DNA from: VRUE01 sp035712345
GTDB lineage: Bacteria > Actinomycetota > Thermoleophilia > Solirubrobacterales > 70-9
Length of the DNA stretch: 64,000 bases
Direction: 5' to 3'
Assembly (NCBI GenBank): GCA_035712345.1
Contig: DASTAY010000048.1
Location: 62,001-126,000 of the forward strand
The stretch's first letter is position 1; the number at the start of each line of letters is the position of its first letter. Positions 1-8,315 of the stretch are shown here, piece after piece. The position numbers and the translations under genes were made by a program. The notes below the pieces were generated by a model. That model did not search any database and was not told the DNA's origin. It saw only the letters and a list, made by a program, of their open reading frames with translations.

Positions 1-872
1 ATCTGCGCGGCAACGTCCTCACCCTCGACGGAGATGCGACCGACGTGCAGACCGCGGCGACCGTCGTCGACGAGCTGGTCGACCTGATCGAGCAGGGCCA
101 CGAGGTGGCGCCAGGGACGATCGAAGCGGTGACCGGCGCGATCGATGCGCACGAGAGCCCGGCAGAGATCCTCGAGGACGTCGTCTGGCACCACCGCAAC
201 ACCAAGGTCGCGCCGAAGACGCTCAACCAGAAACGCTACGTGGATTCGATCCGGCGCAAGACGATCACCTTCGGCATCGGCCCCGCCGGCACCGGCAAGA
301 CCTTCCTCGCGGTGGCGATGGCGGCGCACGCCCTCGCCGAGCGCGAGGTGCAGCGGATTATCCTCACCCGGCCCGCGGTCGAGGCGGGCGAGCGACTCGG
401 CTTCCTGCCCGGCGACATCCAGGCAAAGGTCGATCCCTACCTGCGGCCCCTCTTCGACGCCCTCTACGACATGCTCGACCCCGACCGCGTCAACGGCTAC
501 TTCGAGCGCGGCGTGATCGAGGTGGCGCCGCTGGCGTTCATGCGCGGCCGTACCCTCAACGACTCCTTCGTCATCCTCGACGAGGCGCAGAACACCAGCC
601 CCGAGCAGATGAAGATGTTCCTCACCCGGCTCGGCTTCAACTCGCGCATGGTCGTCACCGGCGACATCACCCAGATCGACCTGCCGACCGACCAGCGCTC
701 CGGCCTCGTCGTGGTCCGCGACATCCTCAACGCCGTGCAGGACATCGAGTTCATCCGCTTCGGCGGCGAGGACGTCGTCCGCCACAAGTTGGTGCAGAAG
801 ATCGTCGCCGCTTACGACGAGCACGCCGAGCGCAGGATGGCCGAGCGACCTTCGGCTGCCGATGACGGCTGA
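1..872 (+). CDS. phoH: PhoH-family ATPase, 5' end outside window
   Basis: Cytoplasmic P-loop NTPase of the PhoH/YbeZ family, thought to work with YbeY in RNA metabolism. The reading frame is open from base 3, and the residues before the first GTG (position 45) still look like the PhoH N-terminal domain, so the true start lies upstream of the window. Visible motifs are Walker A GPAGTGKT (279-302) and Walker B VILDEAQN, followed by the TGDITQIDLP segment typical of the family. The 3' end overlaps ybeY by 11 bases, the usual phoH-ybeY-era order. Family assignment is firm; the precise biochemical role is not settled for the family. Confidence 0.95.
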   Translation, partial: LRGNVLTLDGDATDVQTAATVVDELVDLIEQGHEVAPGTIEAVTGAIDAHESPAEILEDVVWHHRNTKVAPKTLNQKRYVDSIRRKTITFGIGPAGTGKTFLAVAMAAHALAEREVQRIILTRPAVEAGERLGFLPGDIQAKVDPYLRPLFDALYDMLDPDRVNGYFERGVIEVAPLAFMRGRTLNDSFVILDEAQNTSPEQMKMFLTRLGFNSRMVVTGDITQIDLPTDQRSGLVVVRDILNAVQDIEFIRFGGEDVVRHKLVQKIVAAYDEHAERRMAERPSAADDG

Positions 873-1266
873 CCTCGTCGACGTGCCCGACGAGTTGCGC
901 GGCGCGGTGTTCGCAGCGCTTGCCGCGGCGGGCGTCGCCGACGGGCACGTCGCGGTCGAGCTGGTAGACGAGGAGCGCATCCAGGAGCTGAACCGCGAGC
1001 ACCGCGGCAAGGACGCTCCAACCGACGTTCTCGCTTTCCCGATCGACGGCGTCGGTCCGACTTCGGGCCCGCGCGAGCTCGGTGACGTGGCGATCTGCCC
1101 CACGCACTGCACGGACGTGGTCGAGGCCGCCGTCCACGGCACGTTGCACCTCTGCGGCATGGACCACGAGTCCGACGGCGGTGAGATGCTCGCCCTGCAG
1201 CGGCGCGTCCTCGCCGCGCTGCCCCCGGACGCGGGAGTCCAGACGCGAGATCTCCGGTCGTCATGA
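862..1266 (+). CDS. ybeY: Endoribonuclease YbeY (rRNA maturation)
   Basis: Single-domain metal-dependent RNase involved in 16S rRNA 3'-end maturation and ribosome quality control. The zinc motif HGTLHLCGMDHE is intact (His92, His96, His102). At 134 residues it is short for the family. Only about 14 residues separate the GDV strand from the metal motif, against about 26 in proteobacterial or Bacillus proteins, so one helix segment looks deleted. It overlaps phoH upstream, and its stop overlaps the era start (ATGA), which implies translational coupling. Assignment is firm because of the motif and the neighbours. Confidence 0.93.
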   Translation: MTADLVDVPDELRGAVFAALAAAGVADGHVAVELVDEERIQELNREHRGKDAPTDVLAFPIDGVGPTSGPRELGDVAICPTHCTDVVEAAVHGTLHLCGMDHESDGGEMLALQRRVLAALPPDAGVQTRDLRSS

Positions 1267-2183
1267 GCGCGTCTGGACAGGAGCAGAGGAGGCAGCGCGC
1301 TGGTTTTATCGGCCTCGCGGGCCGTCCCAACGTCGGCAAGTCGACCCTGGTCAACGCGCTCGTCGGCAGCCGCGTCGCGATCGTCTCGATGCGCCCGCAG
1401 ACGACGCGGCGGGCGATCCGCGGCATCGTCACCGACACCGAGGCGGGGCGTCAGCTGGTCCTCGTCGACCTCCCCGGGGTGCAGAAGCCGCGCGACGTGC
1501 TGACCGAGCGCATGCAGGCCCGCGTGGAGCGCGAGCTGGCCGATTCCGACCTGGCGCTGCTGGTGGTCAACGGCGAGCAGGGAATCGGGCCCGGCGACCG
1601 CTTCATCGCCGATTCCCTCGTCGCGGCGAAGGGGGAGCTGCCGACGATCTGCGCGGTCAACAAGGTCGACACCGTCGGGCCCAACGAGCTGGTGCCCGTG
1701 CTCGCGGAGGCCGCCGAGCTGCGCGGCGTGGACGAGGTGTTCCCGATCAGCGCCCGCAGCGGCGAGGGCCTCGAGGCGCTGGTCGCGCGCCTCGGCGAGC
1801 TGGTGCCCGAGGGGCCCTACCTCTACCCGCCGGAGGACCACAGCGACCAATCGAACGAGACGATGCTGGCCGAGCTGATCCGCGAGCAGGTTCTCAACCG
1901 GACCCGCGACGAGATCCCGCACTCGGTCGAGGTGCAGGTCAAGGCGGTCGAGCGGCGCGCTGACGGGTTGGTGACCGTGCGCGCCGAGATCTGGGCGGAG
2001 ACCGAGTCCCAGAAGGGAATACTGATCGGCAAGGGCGGCAGGAAGGTGGGCGAGGTCGGCGCCGCGGCCCGCAGCTCACTGGAGGCCGAGCTGGGCGCAA
2101 AGGTCCATCTCGACCTCAAGGTCCGCGTGCGCAGCCACTGGCGGCGCGACGAGGGACTGCTCGATCGGCTGGGCATCGAGTAG
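1263..2183 (+). CDS. era: GTPase Era
   Basis: Ribosome-assembly GTPase that binds the 3' end of 16S rRNA. Order of domains: G domain with GRPNVGKS (residues 20-27), DLPG (69-72) and NKVD, then a C-terminal KH RNA-binding domain with the GILIGKGG loop. The 306-residue length is normal. The ATG at 1263 overlaps the ybeY stop. The three-gene phoH-ybeY-era cluster is a conserved ribosome-maturation unit. No anomaly seen. Confidence 0.97.
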   Translation: MSASGQEQRRQRAGFIGLAGRPNVGKSTLVNALVGSRVAIVSMRPQTTRRAIRGIVTDTEAGRQLVLVDLPGVQKPRDVLTERMQARVERELADSDLALLVVNGEQGIGPGDRFIADSLVAAKGELPTICAVNKVDTVGPNELVPVLAEAAELRGVDEVFPISARSGEGLEALVARLGELVPEGPYLYPPEDHSDQSNETMLAELIREQVLNRTRDEIPHSVEVQVKAVERRADGLVTVRAEIWAETESQKGILIGKGGRKVGEVGAAARSSLEAELGAKVHLDLKVRVRSHWRRDEGLLDRLGIE

Positions 2184-2213
2184 CGAGCGCGCGCGTGCCA
2201 ATACGATTGTTCG

Positions 2214-2825
2214 ATGCTGGAGCAGGTGAAATTCGATCAGCGCGGGTTGGTCCCGTGCGTCGCACAGGACGCCGATAGCGGCGAGGTGCTGACCCTTGCC
2301 TATGCGAACGAGGAGGCGTTGCGACTTACGGTCGAGACGGGCGAGGTGCATTTCTTCAGCCGTTCGCGGGGGAGGCTCTGGCGCAAAGGCGAAGAGTCGG
2401 GGAACGTGCTGAAGCTGCGGCAGCTGCGAATCGATTGCGACGGCGACGCCATCCTCGCCCTCGTCGAGCCATCCGGGCCCGCCTGCCACACCGGCGAGCG
2501 CTCCTGCTTCCATCGGGAGCTCGAAGCCGGCGAGCCCGACCCCGTCGCGGCGGAGGCGCTGGCGACGTTGCAACGCACGCTGAGCAGCCGCGCTCTCGAG
2601 CGGCCCGAGGGCAGCTACACCGTGAAGCTGCTCGACGACCCGCAGTTGATCGGCGAGAAGGTCGAGGAGGAGGCGGAGGAGGTCGCCCGCGCCGCCCGTG
2701 AGGAGAGTGACGAGCGCGTCGCCGAAGAGGCCGCCGACCTGCTCTACCACCTCAGCGTGCTGCTCGCCTCGCGCGAGGTCTCGCAGGCCGCCGTCATGGA
2801 AGTGCTCAATGGCCGTCGTCGCTAG
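2214..2825 (+). CDS. hisIE: Bifunctional phosphoribosyl-AMP cyclohydrolase / phosphoribosyl-ATP pyrophosphatase
   Basis: Catalyses steps two and three of histidine synthesis. The N-terminal half (about residues 1-110) is the HisI cyclohydrolase, with the FFSRSRGRLWRKGEESGN segment, metal-binding IDCDGDA and CHTGERSCF. The C-terminal half (about 115-203) is the all-alpha HisE pyrophosphohydrolase, with EKVEEEAEEVARAA and DLLYHL. In many actinobacteria the two enzymes are separate genes, so the fusion is a lineage marker. It sits 30 bases after era and 30 bases before trpE, probably in one transcription unit. Confidence 0.95.
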   Translation: MLEQVKFDQRGLVPCVAQDADSGEVLTLAYANEEALRLTVETGEVHFFSRSRGRLWRKGEESGNVLKLRQLRIDCDGDAILALVEPSGPACHTGERSCFHRELEAGEPDPVAAEALATLQRTLSSRALERPEGSYTVKLLDDPQLIGEKVEEEAEEVARAAREESDERVAEEAADLLYHLSVLLASREVSQAAVMEVLNGRRR

Positions 2826-2855
2826 CGAGTCTCGTGAGGTAGTGGTGGCAATCTG

Positions 2856-4388
2856 ATGATGTCCACTGCCTTAGGAGCGCGAGCGCGGTATTCAAGCGCC
2901 GAGCTGCGCATCGAGCCGAGCCTCGAGCAGGCGCGCGCGCTCGCCGCAGCGGGCAACGTCGTCCCGATCCGCACACGCTTCGTCGACGATTGCGAGACGC
3001 CCGTCTCCGCCTTCCTCAAGCTTCGCGCGGGCGAGCCCGAGGGGTCGCCATGCTTCCTGCTCGAGTCGGCCGAGCAGGGCCAGGTCGGGCGCTACTCCTT
3101 CGTCGGCATCCGCCCGCGCTCGATCCTGCGCTGGAGCGACGGGGTCATGAGCGAGAGCGATGGGGAGGAGCGTGAGGAGCCCGACCCGTACGGCGCCGTG
3201 GCGGAGACCCTCGCACGCTTCCGGCTCGCACCGGTGGACGACCTGCCGCCCTTCGCCGGGGGCGCGGTCGGTTTCTTCGGCTACGACCTGGTGCGCACGG
3301 TGGAGCCGTTGGGCGAGGTCAACCCCGACCCGCTCGGCCTGCCGGACATGGCGCTGATGATCACCGACGTGTTGCTCGCCTTCGACCACCTGCGCCACGA
3401 GCTGACGATCATGTCCTGCGCCTTTTCCGATGACGAGGGCGGCATCGACGCCGCGTACGAGCGCGCCGTCGCGACGATCGCCGAGGTCCGTGAGCGCCTG
3501 CGCGGCGTCGTGCCGACGCCGCGGCAGCCGGCGATCGCCGACCCGCCGCGCTTCGCCTCCAACATGGAGCGCGAGGAGTTCGAAGCAGCGGTCGAGCGGA
3601 TCGTCGAGTACGTGCATGCGGGCGATGCCTTCCAGGTCGTGCCCTCACAGCGCTTCTCGGCTGCGGCGCCGGTCGAGGCCTTTTCGGTCTACCGGGGACT
3701 GCGCGCCGTCAACCCGTCCCCCTACATGTACTTCCTCGAGTTCGGCGACTTCCAGATCGCCGGCGCCTCGCCCGAGCCGCTGGTCAAGGTCCAGGGGCGC
3801 CGGGTCGAGACGCGGCCGATCGCCGGCACCTACCCGCGTGGCAGCGACGAGGAGGAGGACCGGCGCCTCGCCGAGAAGCTCGTCAACGACCCGAAGGAGC
3901 GCGCCGAGCACGTGATGCTGGTCGACCTCGGCCGCAACGACCTCGGCCGCGTCTGCGAGTACGGCTCGGTCGGCGTCGATGAGCTGATGGTCGTCGAGAC
4001 CTACTCGCACGTGCTGCACATCGTCAGCCAGGTCTCGGGGACGCTGCGCAAGGGCGTCGGGGCGATGGACGTGCTGCGCTCGGCGCTGCCCGCCGGCACG
4101 CTCTCCGGCGCGCCCAAGGTGCGGGCGATGCAGATCATCGACGAGCTCGAGCCGGTCAAGCGCTGCTCCTACGGCGGCGCGATCGGCTACCTCTCCTGGA
4201 GCGGCGACCTCGACACCGCGATCCACATCCGCACGGTCGTGATCAAGGACGGCGAGGTGCACGTCCAGGCCGGTGGGGGGACCGTCGCCGACGCCAAGCC
4301 GGCCTACGAGTACAACGAGTCGGTCAACAAGGCCAAGGCGGTCTTCCGCGCCGTCGAGCTGGCCTGCGAACAGCCGGACTGGCCCTGA
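2856..4388 (+). CDS. trpE: Anthranilate synthase component I
   Basis: Converts chorismate plus ammonia (supplied by TrpG) to anthranilate, the committed step of tryptophan synthesis. The 510-residue protein has the anthranilate synthase N-terminal domain and the chorismate-binding domain, with SPEPLVKV, RPIAGTYPRG, LVDLGRNDLGRV and AGTLSGAPKVRAM. Two ATG codons in a row (2856, 2859) could start it. There is no room upstream for a leader peptide or attenuator (30 bases to hisIE), so any regulation of this gene lies further upstream or is allosteric. trpG follows after 8 bases. Confidence 0.97.
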   Translation: MMSTALGARARYSSAELRIEPSLEQARALAAAGNVVPIRTRFVDDCETPVSAFLKLRAGEPEGSPCFLLESAEQGQVGRYSFVGIRPRSILRWSDGVMSESDGEEREEPDPYGAVAETLARFRLAPVDDLPPFAGGAVGFFGYDLVRTVEPLGEVNPDPLGLPDMALMITDVLLAFDHLRHELTIMSCAFSDDEGGIDAAYERAVATIAEVRERLRGVVPTPRQPAIADPPRFASNMEREEFEAAVERIVEYVHAGDAFQVVPSQRFSAAAPVEAFSVYRGLRAVNPSPYMYFLEFGDFQIAGASPEPLVKVQGRRVETRPIAGTYPRGSDEEEDRRLAEKLVNDPKERAEHVMLVDLGRNDLGRVCEYGSVGVDELMVVETYSHVLHIVSQVSGTLRKGVGAMDVLRSALPAGTLSGAPKVRAMQIIDELEPVKRCSYGGAIGYLSWSGDLDTAIHIRTVVIKDGEVHVQAGGGTVADAKPAYEYNESVNKAKAVFRAVELACEQPDWP

Positions 4389-4396
4389 GGAGAGCG

Positions 4397-5014
4397 ATGC
4401 GGGTCCTCGTCATCGACAACTACGACAGCTTCACCTACAACCTCGTCCAGTACCTGGGCGAGCTCGGGGCGGAGATCGAGGTCGTGCGCAACGACCGCGC
4501 GGCGGTCGGTGAGCTGCTCGAGCGCGGCGCCGAGCGCCTCGTCGTCTCGCCCGGCCCCTGCACGCCGGCCGAGGCCGGCATCTCGGTCGAGGCGGTCCGC
4601 CGTTTCGCCGAAGCCGGCACGCCGGTGCTCGGAGTCTGCCTCGGCCATCAGTCGCTGGTCGAGGCCTTCGGCGGCCGCACCGTCCAGGGCGAGCCGATCC
4701 ATGGCAAGGACGCCGAGATCGAGCACGACGGCCGGGCGATCTTCGCCGGCCTGCCGACACCGCTCGTGGCCGGCCGCTACCACTCGCTCGTCGCCGATCC
4801 CGACCTGCCCGACGAGCTCGAGTTGAGCGCCCATCTCGGCGACGTGGTGATGGGCGCCCGCCATCGCGAGCTGCCGGCCGAGGGGGTCCAGTTCCACCCG
4901 GAGTCCGTCCTCACCCCGCAGGGCAAGCACCTGCTCGAGAACTTCCTGAAGGGCCGTAGAGGTTTGGACCGCATAGCGGACCAAACCTCTACGGCGGAGG
5001 GTCGTAATGCCTAA
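4397..5014 (+). CDS. trpG: Anthranilate synthase component II (glutamine amidotransferase)
   Basis: Class I glutamine amidotransferase that supplies ammonia to TrpE; it may also serve 4-amino-4-deoxychorismate synthesis (PabA role). The triad is visible: Cys81 in GVCLGHQS, His167 and Glu169 in FHPESV. The conserved domain ends near residue 185 (LLENFLKG). The last ~19 residues are encoded by a 43-base palindrome (4953-4995) and do not look like family sequence, so the native C-terminus was probably replaced or extended by the inserted hairpin. The stop overlaps the trpD start. Confidence 0.96.
   Translation: MRVLVIDNYDSFTYNLVQYLGELGAEIEVVRNDRAAVGELLERGAERLVVSPGPCTPAEAGISVEAVRRFAEAGTPVLGVCLGHQSLVEAFGGRTVQGEPIHGKDAEIEHDGRAIFAGLPTPLVAGRYHSLVADPDLPDELELSAHLGDVVMGARHRELPAEGVQFHPESVLTPQGKHLLENFLKGRRGLDRIADQTSTAEGRNA
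4953..4995. repeat. Palindrome inside the 3' end of trpG
   Basis: Perfect 15-base arms (GCCGTAGAGGTTTGG and its complement) enclose one A/A mismatch, a further 4-bp CCGC/GCGG stem and the 3-base loop ATA. The hairpin is read through by trpG, encodes its C-terminal tail and ends 11 bases before the trpD ATG. In mRNA it would lie just before the trpD start. It could modulate trpG-trpD coupling or protect the mRNA; that is inference. Confidence 0.9.
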
Positions 5015-6035
5015 CGACGTCGTCACCCGGGCGATCGACGCGGTCTGCAAGGGGGATCACCTCACCGCCGACCACGCCGCCGCGGTGCTCGCAGAGATCA
5101 TGGAGGGCCGCGCCGAGGAGGTGCAGACGGGCGCCTTCCTGATCGCCCTGCGGGCCAAGGGCGAGACCGTGCCCGAGCTGGTCGGCCTGGCGCGGACGAT
5201 GCGCTCGCTCGCCTCGCCGGTCGAGACCTCGCGGGAAGACCTGGTCGACACCGCCGGCACCGGCGGCGGCCCCTCGACCTTCAACGTCTCGACCACGGCG
5301 GCGCTCGTCGCCGCCGGAGCCGGTTGCGCCGTCGCCAAGCACGGCAACCGCTCCGCCACCAGCCGCTGTGGCTCCGCCGACCTGCTCGAGGCGCTCGGCG
5401 TGAACATCGAGCTCGATTCCGCCCAGGTCGGCCGCTGCATCGACGAGATCGGATTCGGCTTCATGTTCGCGCCCCGGCACCACGCGGCGACGGCCCACGT
5501 CGTGCCGGTGCGCAAGGCGCTCGGCGTGCGGACGATCTTCAACTTCCTCGGGCCGCTGACCAACCCGGCCGGAGCCGAGCGCCAGCTGCTCGGCGTCTCC
5601 GACCGCCATTACCAGGAGACGATCGCCGAGGCGCTGGTCGGGCTGGGCAGCGTGCGGGCGATGGTGGTCGCCGCCGAGGACGGTGTCGACGAGCTCGCGA
5701 TCTCGGCCCGCACGCGGGTGATCGAGGTGGTCGAAGGCCGTACCGAGGAGTGGTTCGTCGAGCCGGGCGAGTTCGGCCTGTCCGGGGGCGAGCTGGCGGA
5801 GGTCGCAGGGGGAAGCCCGGAGGAGAACGCGGCGGCTTCCCTTGCCGTGCTCGACGGCGGCGACGGTCCGCGGCGTGACCTCGTCGCACTCAACGCGGGG
5901 GCGGCGATATACGTCGGCGGGCGCGCCGAGGACCTCGCCGCCGGGGTGGAGATGGCGATCGAGGCGATCGACAGCGGCGCCGCTCGCGAGCTGCTCGACC
6001 GTTTGGTTGCAGCGACCGCCCGGCTGGCCGTCTAG
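5007..6035 (+). CDS. trpD: Anthranilate phosphoribosyltransferase
   Basis: Transfers phosphoribosyl from PRPP to anthranilate. The 342-residue type-III phosphoribosyltransferase fold has the N-terminal helical domain, then the PRPP-binding DTAGTGGGPSTFNVST, KHGNRSATSRCGSADLLEALG and the FMFAPRHH anthranilate-site segment. The ATG at 5007 overlaps the trpG stop. The separate trpG and trpD genes here are the non-fused arrangement. Third gene of the trp run. Confidence 0.97.
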   Translation: MPNDVVTRAIDAVCKGDHLTADHAAAVLAEIMEGRAEEVQTGAFLIALRAKGETVPELVGLARTMRSLASPVETSREDLVDTAGTGGGPSTFNVSTTAALVAAGAGCAVAKHGNRSATSRCGSADLLEALGVNIELDSAQVGRCIDEIGFGFMFAPRHHAATAHVVPVRKALGVRTIFNFLGPLTNPAGAERQLLGVSDRHYQETIAEALVGLGSVRAMVVAAEDGVDELAISARTRVIEVVEGRTEEWFVEPGEFGLSGGELAEVAGGSPEENAAASLAVLDGGDGPRRDLVALNAGAAIYVGGRAEDLAAGVEMAIEAIDSGAARELLDRLVAATARLAV

Positions 6036-6049
6036 GCTTCCTCTCTCTC

Positions 6050-6856
6050 GTGGGAATGATCGAGCAGCTGATCGCGGCGGCGCGCGAAGGGGTCGAGCAA
6101 CGGCGTTCCGAGACGCCCCAGGCGGATCTCGAGTCCAGCCTGCATGGCCGTGGCCACGACCGCCCCTTCAACGAGGCCCTGGTCCGCCCGGGGCTCTCCG
6201 TGATCGCGGAGTTCAAGCGCCGCTCGCCCAGCGCGGGTGAGATCTCCGCCTCGGCGACGGTCGGTGAGCAGGTCGGCGCCTACGAGCGCGGCGGCGCGGC
6301 GGCCCTCTCGGTGCTCACCGACGAGCGCCACTTCGGCGGCTCGCTCGAGGACCTGCGCACGGCGCGCGCCGCCTGCGGCCTGCCGATCCTGCGCAAGGAC
6401 TTCGTAGTCGACCCGTACCAGCTGCTCGAGGCTGCGGTCAATGGCGCCGACGCCGTGCTGCTGATCGTCAGGGCGCTCGATGACGACGAGCTGCGTGAGC
6501 TCTACGAGACGGCGCGCGGGCTCGACCTCGACTGCCTGGTCGAGGTCCACGACGCCGGGGAGCTGGAGCGGGCACTGCAGCTCGACGCCGACGTGATCGG
6601 GATAAACAACCGCAACCTCGATGCCGGGTCGGTCGACATCGCCACCACCTACGAGCTGATGCCGGACGTGCCCGCGGGCAAGACGGTCGTCGCCGAGAGC
6701 GGCATCGCCACCCGCGCCGAGTTGGAGGAGCTGGAGCGGGTCGGAGTCGACGCGGTGCTGATCGGCACCGCGCTGATGAGCTCCGCCGACCCCGAGGCGC
6801 TGACCCGCGAGCTGGCCGGCACCGACGACGGGACGCGCGAGCACCTGCTGCCGTAG
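6050..6856 (+). CDS. trpC: Indole-3-glycerol-phosphate synthase
   Basis: Ring-closing decarboxylase of tryptophan synthesis, a single (beta/alpha)8 domain. Conserved segments include VIAEFKRRSPSAG, LRKDFVVDPYQL, INNRNLDAGSVD and VVAESGIATRAE. The start may be GTG 6050 or ATG 6056; both give about the usual 265 residues. It follows trpD by 14 bases. The next gene downstream is not a trp gene but an HtrA-type protease; trpF is separated from trpC by about 1.5 kb. Confidence 0.97.
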   Translation: MGMIEQLIAAAREGVEQRRSETPQADLESSLHGRGHDRPFNEALVRPGLSVIAEFKRRSPSAGEISASATVGEQVGAYERGGAAALSVLTDERHFGGSLEDLRTARAACGLPILRKDFVVDPYQLLEAAVNGADAVLLIVRALDDDELRELYETARGLDLDCLVEVHDAGELERALQLDADVIGINNRNLDAGSVDIATTYELMPDVPAGKTVVAESGIATRAELEELERVGVDAVLIGTALMSSADPEALTRELAGTDDGTREHLLP

Positions 6857-6916
6857 CGTGACGCCCTCCGCAGTTTTTAGAAGAACTTTGAGGAGCCCCG
6901 GCATCATCGCCCCACG

Positions 6917-8125
6917 ATGAAGCGAACCTTCAAAAGCCCCTTCGGCTCGGCACTGCTCGGCGGCGTCGTCGTCGCCGCCTTCGGCTGGGTGGCGATCGCC
7001 GCCGGCTGGATCCATTCGGACGGCGACAACCACACGGTCACCGTCGCCGAACCGCTGGCGGCGCCGGTCGACGCCAAGGAAGGCGACAGCACCAACCTGG
7101 TCAACCAGATCTACCGCCGCGACGGCCAGGGGGTCGCTTTCATCTCCTCTGAGCTGAAGCCCGAAGAATCGTCGCTGAGCCCGTTCGGGGAACCGGAAGG
7201 CGGCGGAGGCGGTGTCGCGACCGGCTCGGGCATCCTGATCGACACCGAAGGCCACATCGTCACCAACAACCACGTGGTCGAAGGCGCCGACAAGGTCGAA
7301 GTCAAACTCGGCTCCTCGGACAGGACCTACACCGCGGAAGTGGTCGGGACCGACCCCGCGACCGACGTCGCGCTGCTCAAGGTCAACGCGCCCGAAGACA
7401 GCCTTCACCCGCTGGCCCTGGGGGATTCCTCCAAAGTCGAGGTCGGCGAACCGGTCGTCGCGATCGGCAACCCGTTCGGCCTCGATCGCACCGTGACCAG
7501 CGGCATCGTCTCGGCGATCCAGCGCCAGATCCAGGCGCCCAACGGTTTCTCGATCTCGCACGTGATCCAGACCGATGCGGCGATCAACCCCGGCAATTCC
7601 GGCGGCCCGTTGATCGACGGCGAAGGCAGGGTGATCGGGATCAACTCCCAGATTCAGACTGGCGGGGGAGGCGACGGCAACGTCGGCATCGGCTTCGCGG
7701 TGCCGATCAACACCGCGCGCGAAGTCGTCACCCAGATCGAAGAGCACGGCGAAGTCAAGCACGCCTACCTCGGCATCAGCGGCGGCAGCATCACGCCCGC
7801 CCTGGCCAGCGCCCTGAAGCTGCCCGAGAAGGCGGGTGTGCTGGTCAACGAAGTGGTCAAGGGCGGGCCGGCCGACGAAGCGGGGATCGAGGGCGGCGAC
7901 ACCTCGGCGACGATCGAAGGAGCCAGCTTCCGCCTCGGTGGCGACGTGATCACAGAAGTGAACGGCAAGAAGATCGAGGGGATGGAAGAAGTGATCAACG
8001 CGGTCAACGCGGCCAAGCCCGGGGAAAAGATGGAACTGACCGTCGATCGGGAAGGGAAGCCGAAGACGATCACGGTGACGCTCGGGGTGCGGCCGGCGTC
8101 GGCTGAAGAAGTGCAGTCGCGGTAG
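6917..8125 (+). CDS. HtrA/DegP-like S1C serine protease with PDZ domain
   Basis: Membrane-anchored trypsin-like protease. Residues 10-31 form one hydrophobic anchor, followed by an extracytoplasmic linker, a protease domain (about 95-260) with triad His119 (TNNHVVEG), Asp150 (ATDVALL) and Ser228 (NPGNSGGPL), and one C-terminal PDZ domain (about 275-390). All catalytic residues are present. It probably degrades or chaperones envelope proteins. Its position inside the trp cluster is odd. It also uses GAA for glutamate far more than the flanking trp genes, which prefer GAG, so it may have a separate origin. A GAGGAG lies 22 bases before the ATG, too far for a normal ribosome site. Confidence 0.93.
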   Translation: MKRTFKSPFGSALLGGVVVAAFGWVAIAAGWIHSDGDNHTVTVAEPLAAPVDAKEGDSTNLVNQIYRRDGQGVAFISSELKPEESSLSPFGEPEGGGGGVATGSGILIDTEGHIVTNNHVVEGADKVEVKLGSSDRTYTAEVVGTDPATDVALLKVNAPEDSLHPLALGDSSKVEVGEPVVAIGNPFGLDRTVTSGIVSAIQRQIQAPNGFSISHVIQTDAAINPGNSGGPLIDGEGRVIGINSQIQTGGGGDGNVGIGFAVPINTAREVVTQIEEHGEVKHAYLGISGGSITPALASALKLPEKAGVLVNEVVKGGPADEAGIEGGDTSATIEGASFRLGGDVITEVNGKKIEGMEEVINAVNAAKPGEKMELTVDREGKPKTITVTLGVRPASAEEVQSR

Positions 8126-8275
8126 CGGCGGGCGGGTCCTGTCGGGGTAGGGACAGCCGGCGGAACGCTGGATTTTTCGCGTGGCGCGGCGGCGCCACTC
8201 GTCGAGGGTCAAGCGAAAAATTTGACGCCGCGTCCCGCCGAGTGTCCCTACCCCGCCACCCGCCCGAGCTGCCGC
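8125..8275. repeat. Long interrupted hairpin between htrA and trpF
   Basis: Nested inverted repeats fill most of the htrA-trpF gap: GGGCGGGT/ACCCGCCC, then 13 bp CGGGGTAGGGACA with its complement (8143-8155/8243-8255), then CGGCGGAACGC/GCGTCCCGCCG with one mismatch, then ATTTTTCGC/GCGAAAAAT, and a small apical hairpin GTGGCGC/GCGCCAC. Overall plan (GC-rich outer stem, inner T-run stem, apical loop) resembles the family A elements, but the core sequence is different. It could terminate or pause transcription within the trp cluster. No 3' U-tract of a classical terminator follows it. Confidence 0.85.
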
Positions 8276-8315
8276 TTTTGTAGACAGCTGAAGCCGCTGC
8301 CGTAATCTCAGGCTG

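Noticed and set aside
2826..2855. trp leader peptide before trpE
   Set aside because: Only 30 bases between hisIE and trpE and no tryptophan-codon frame in them.
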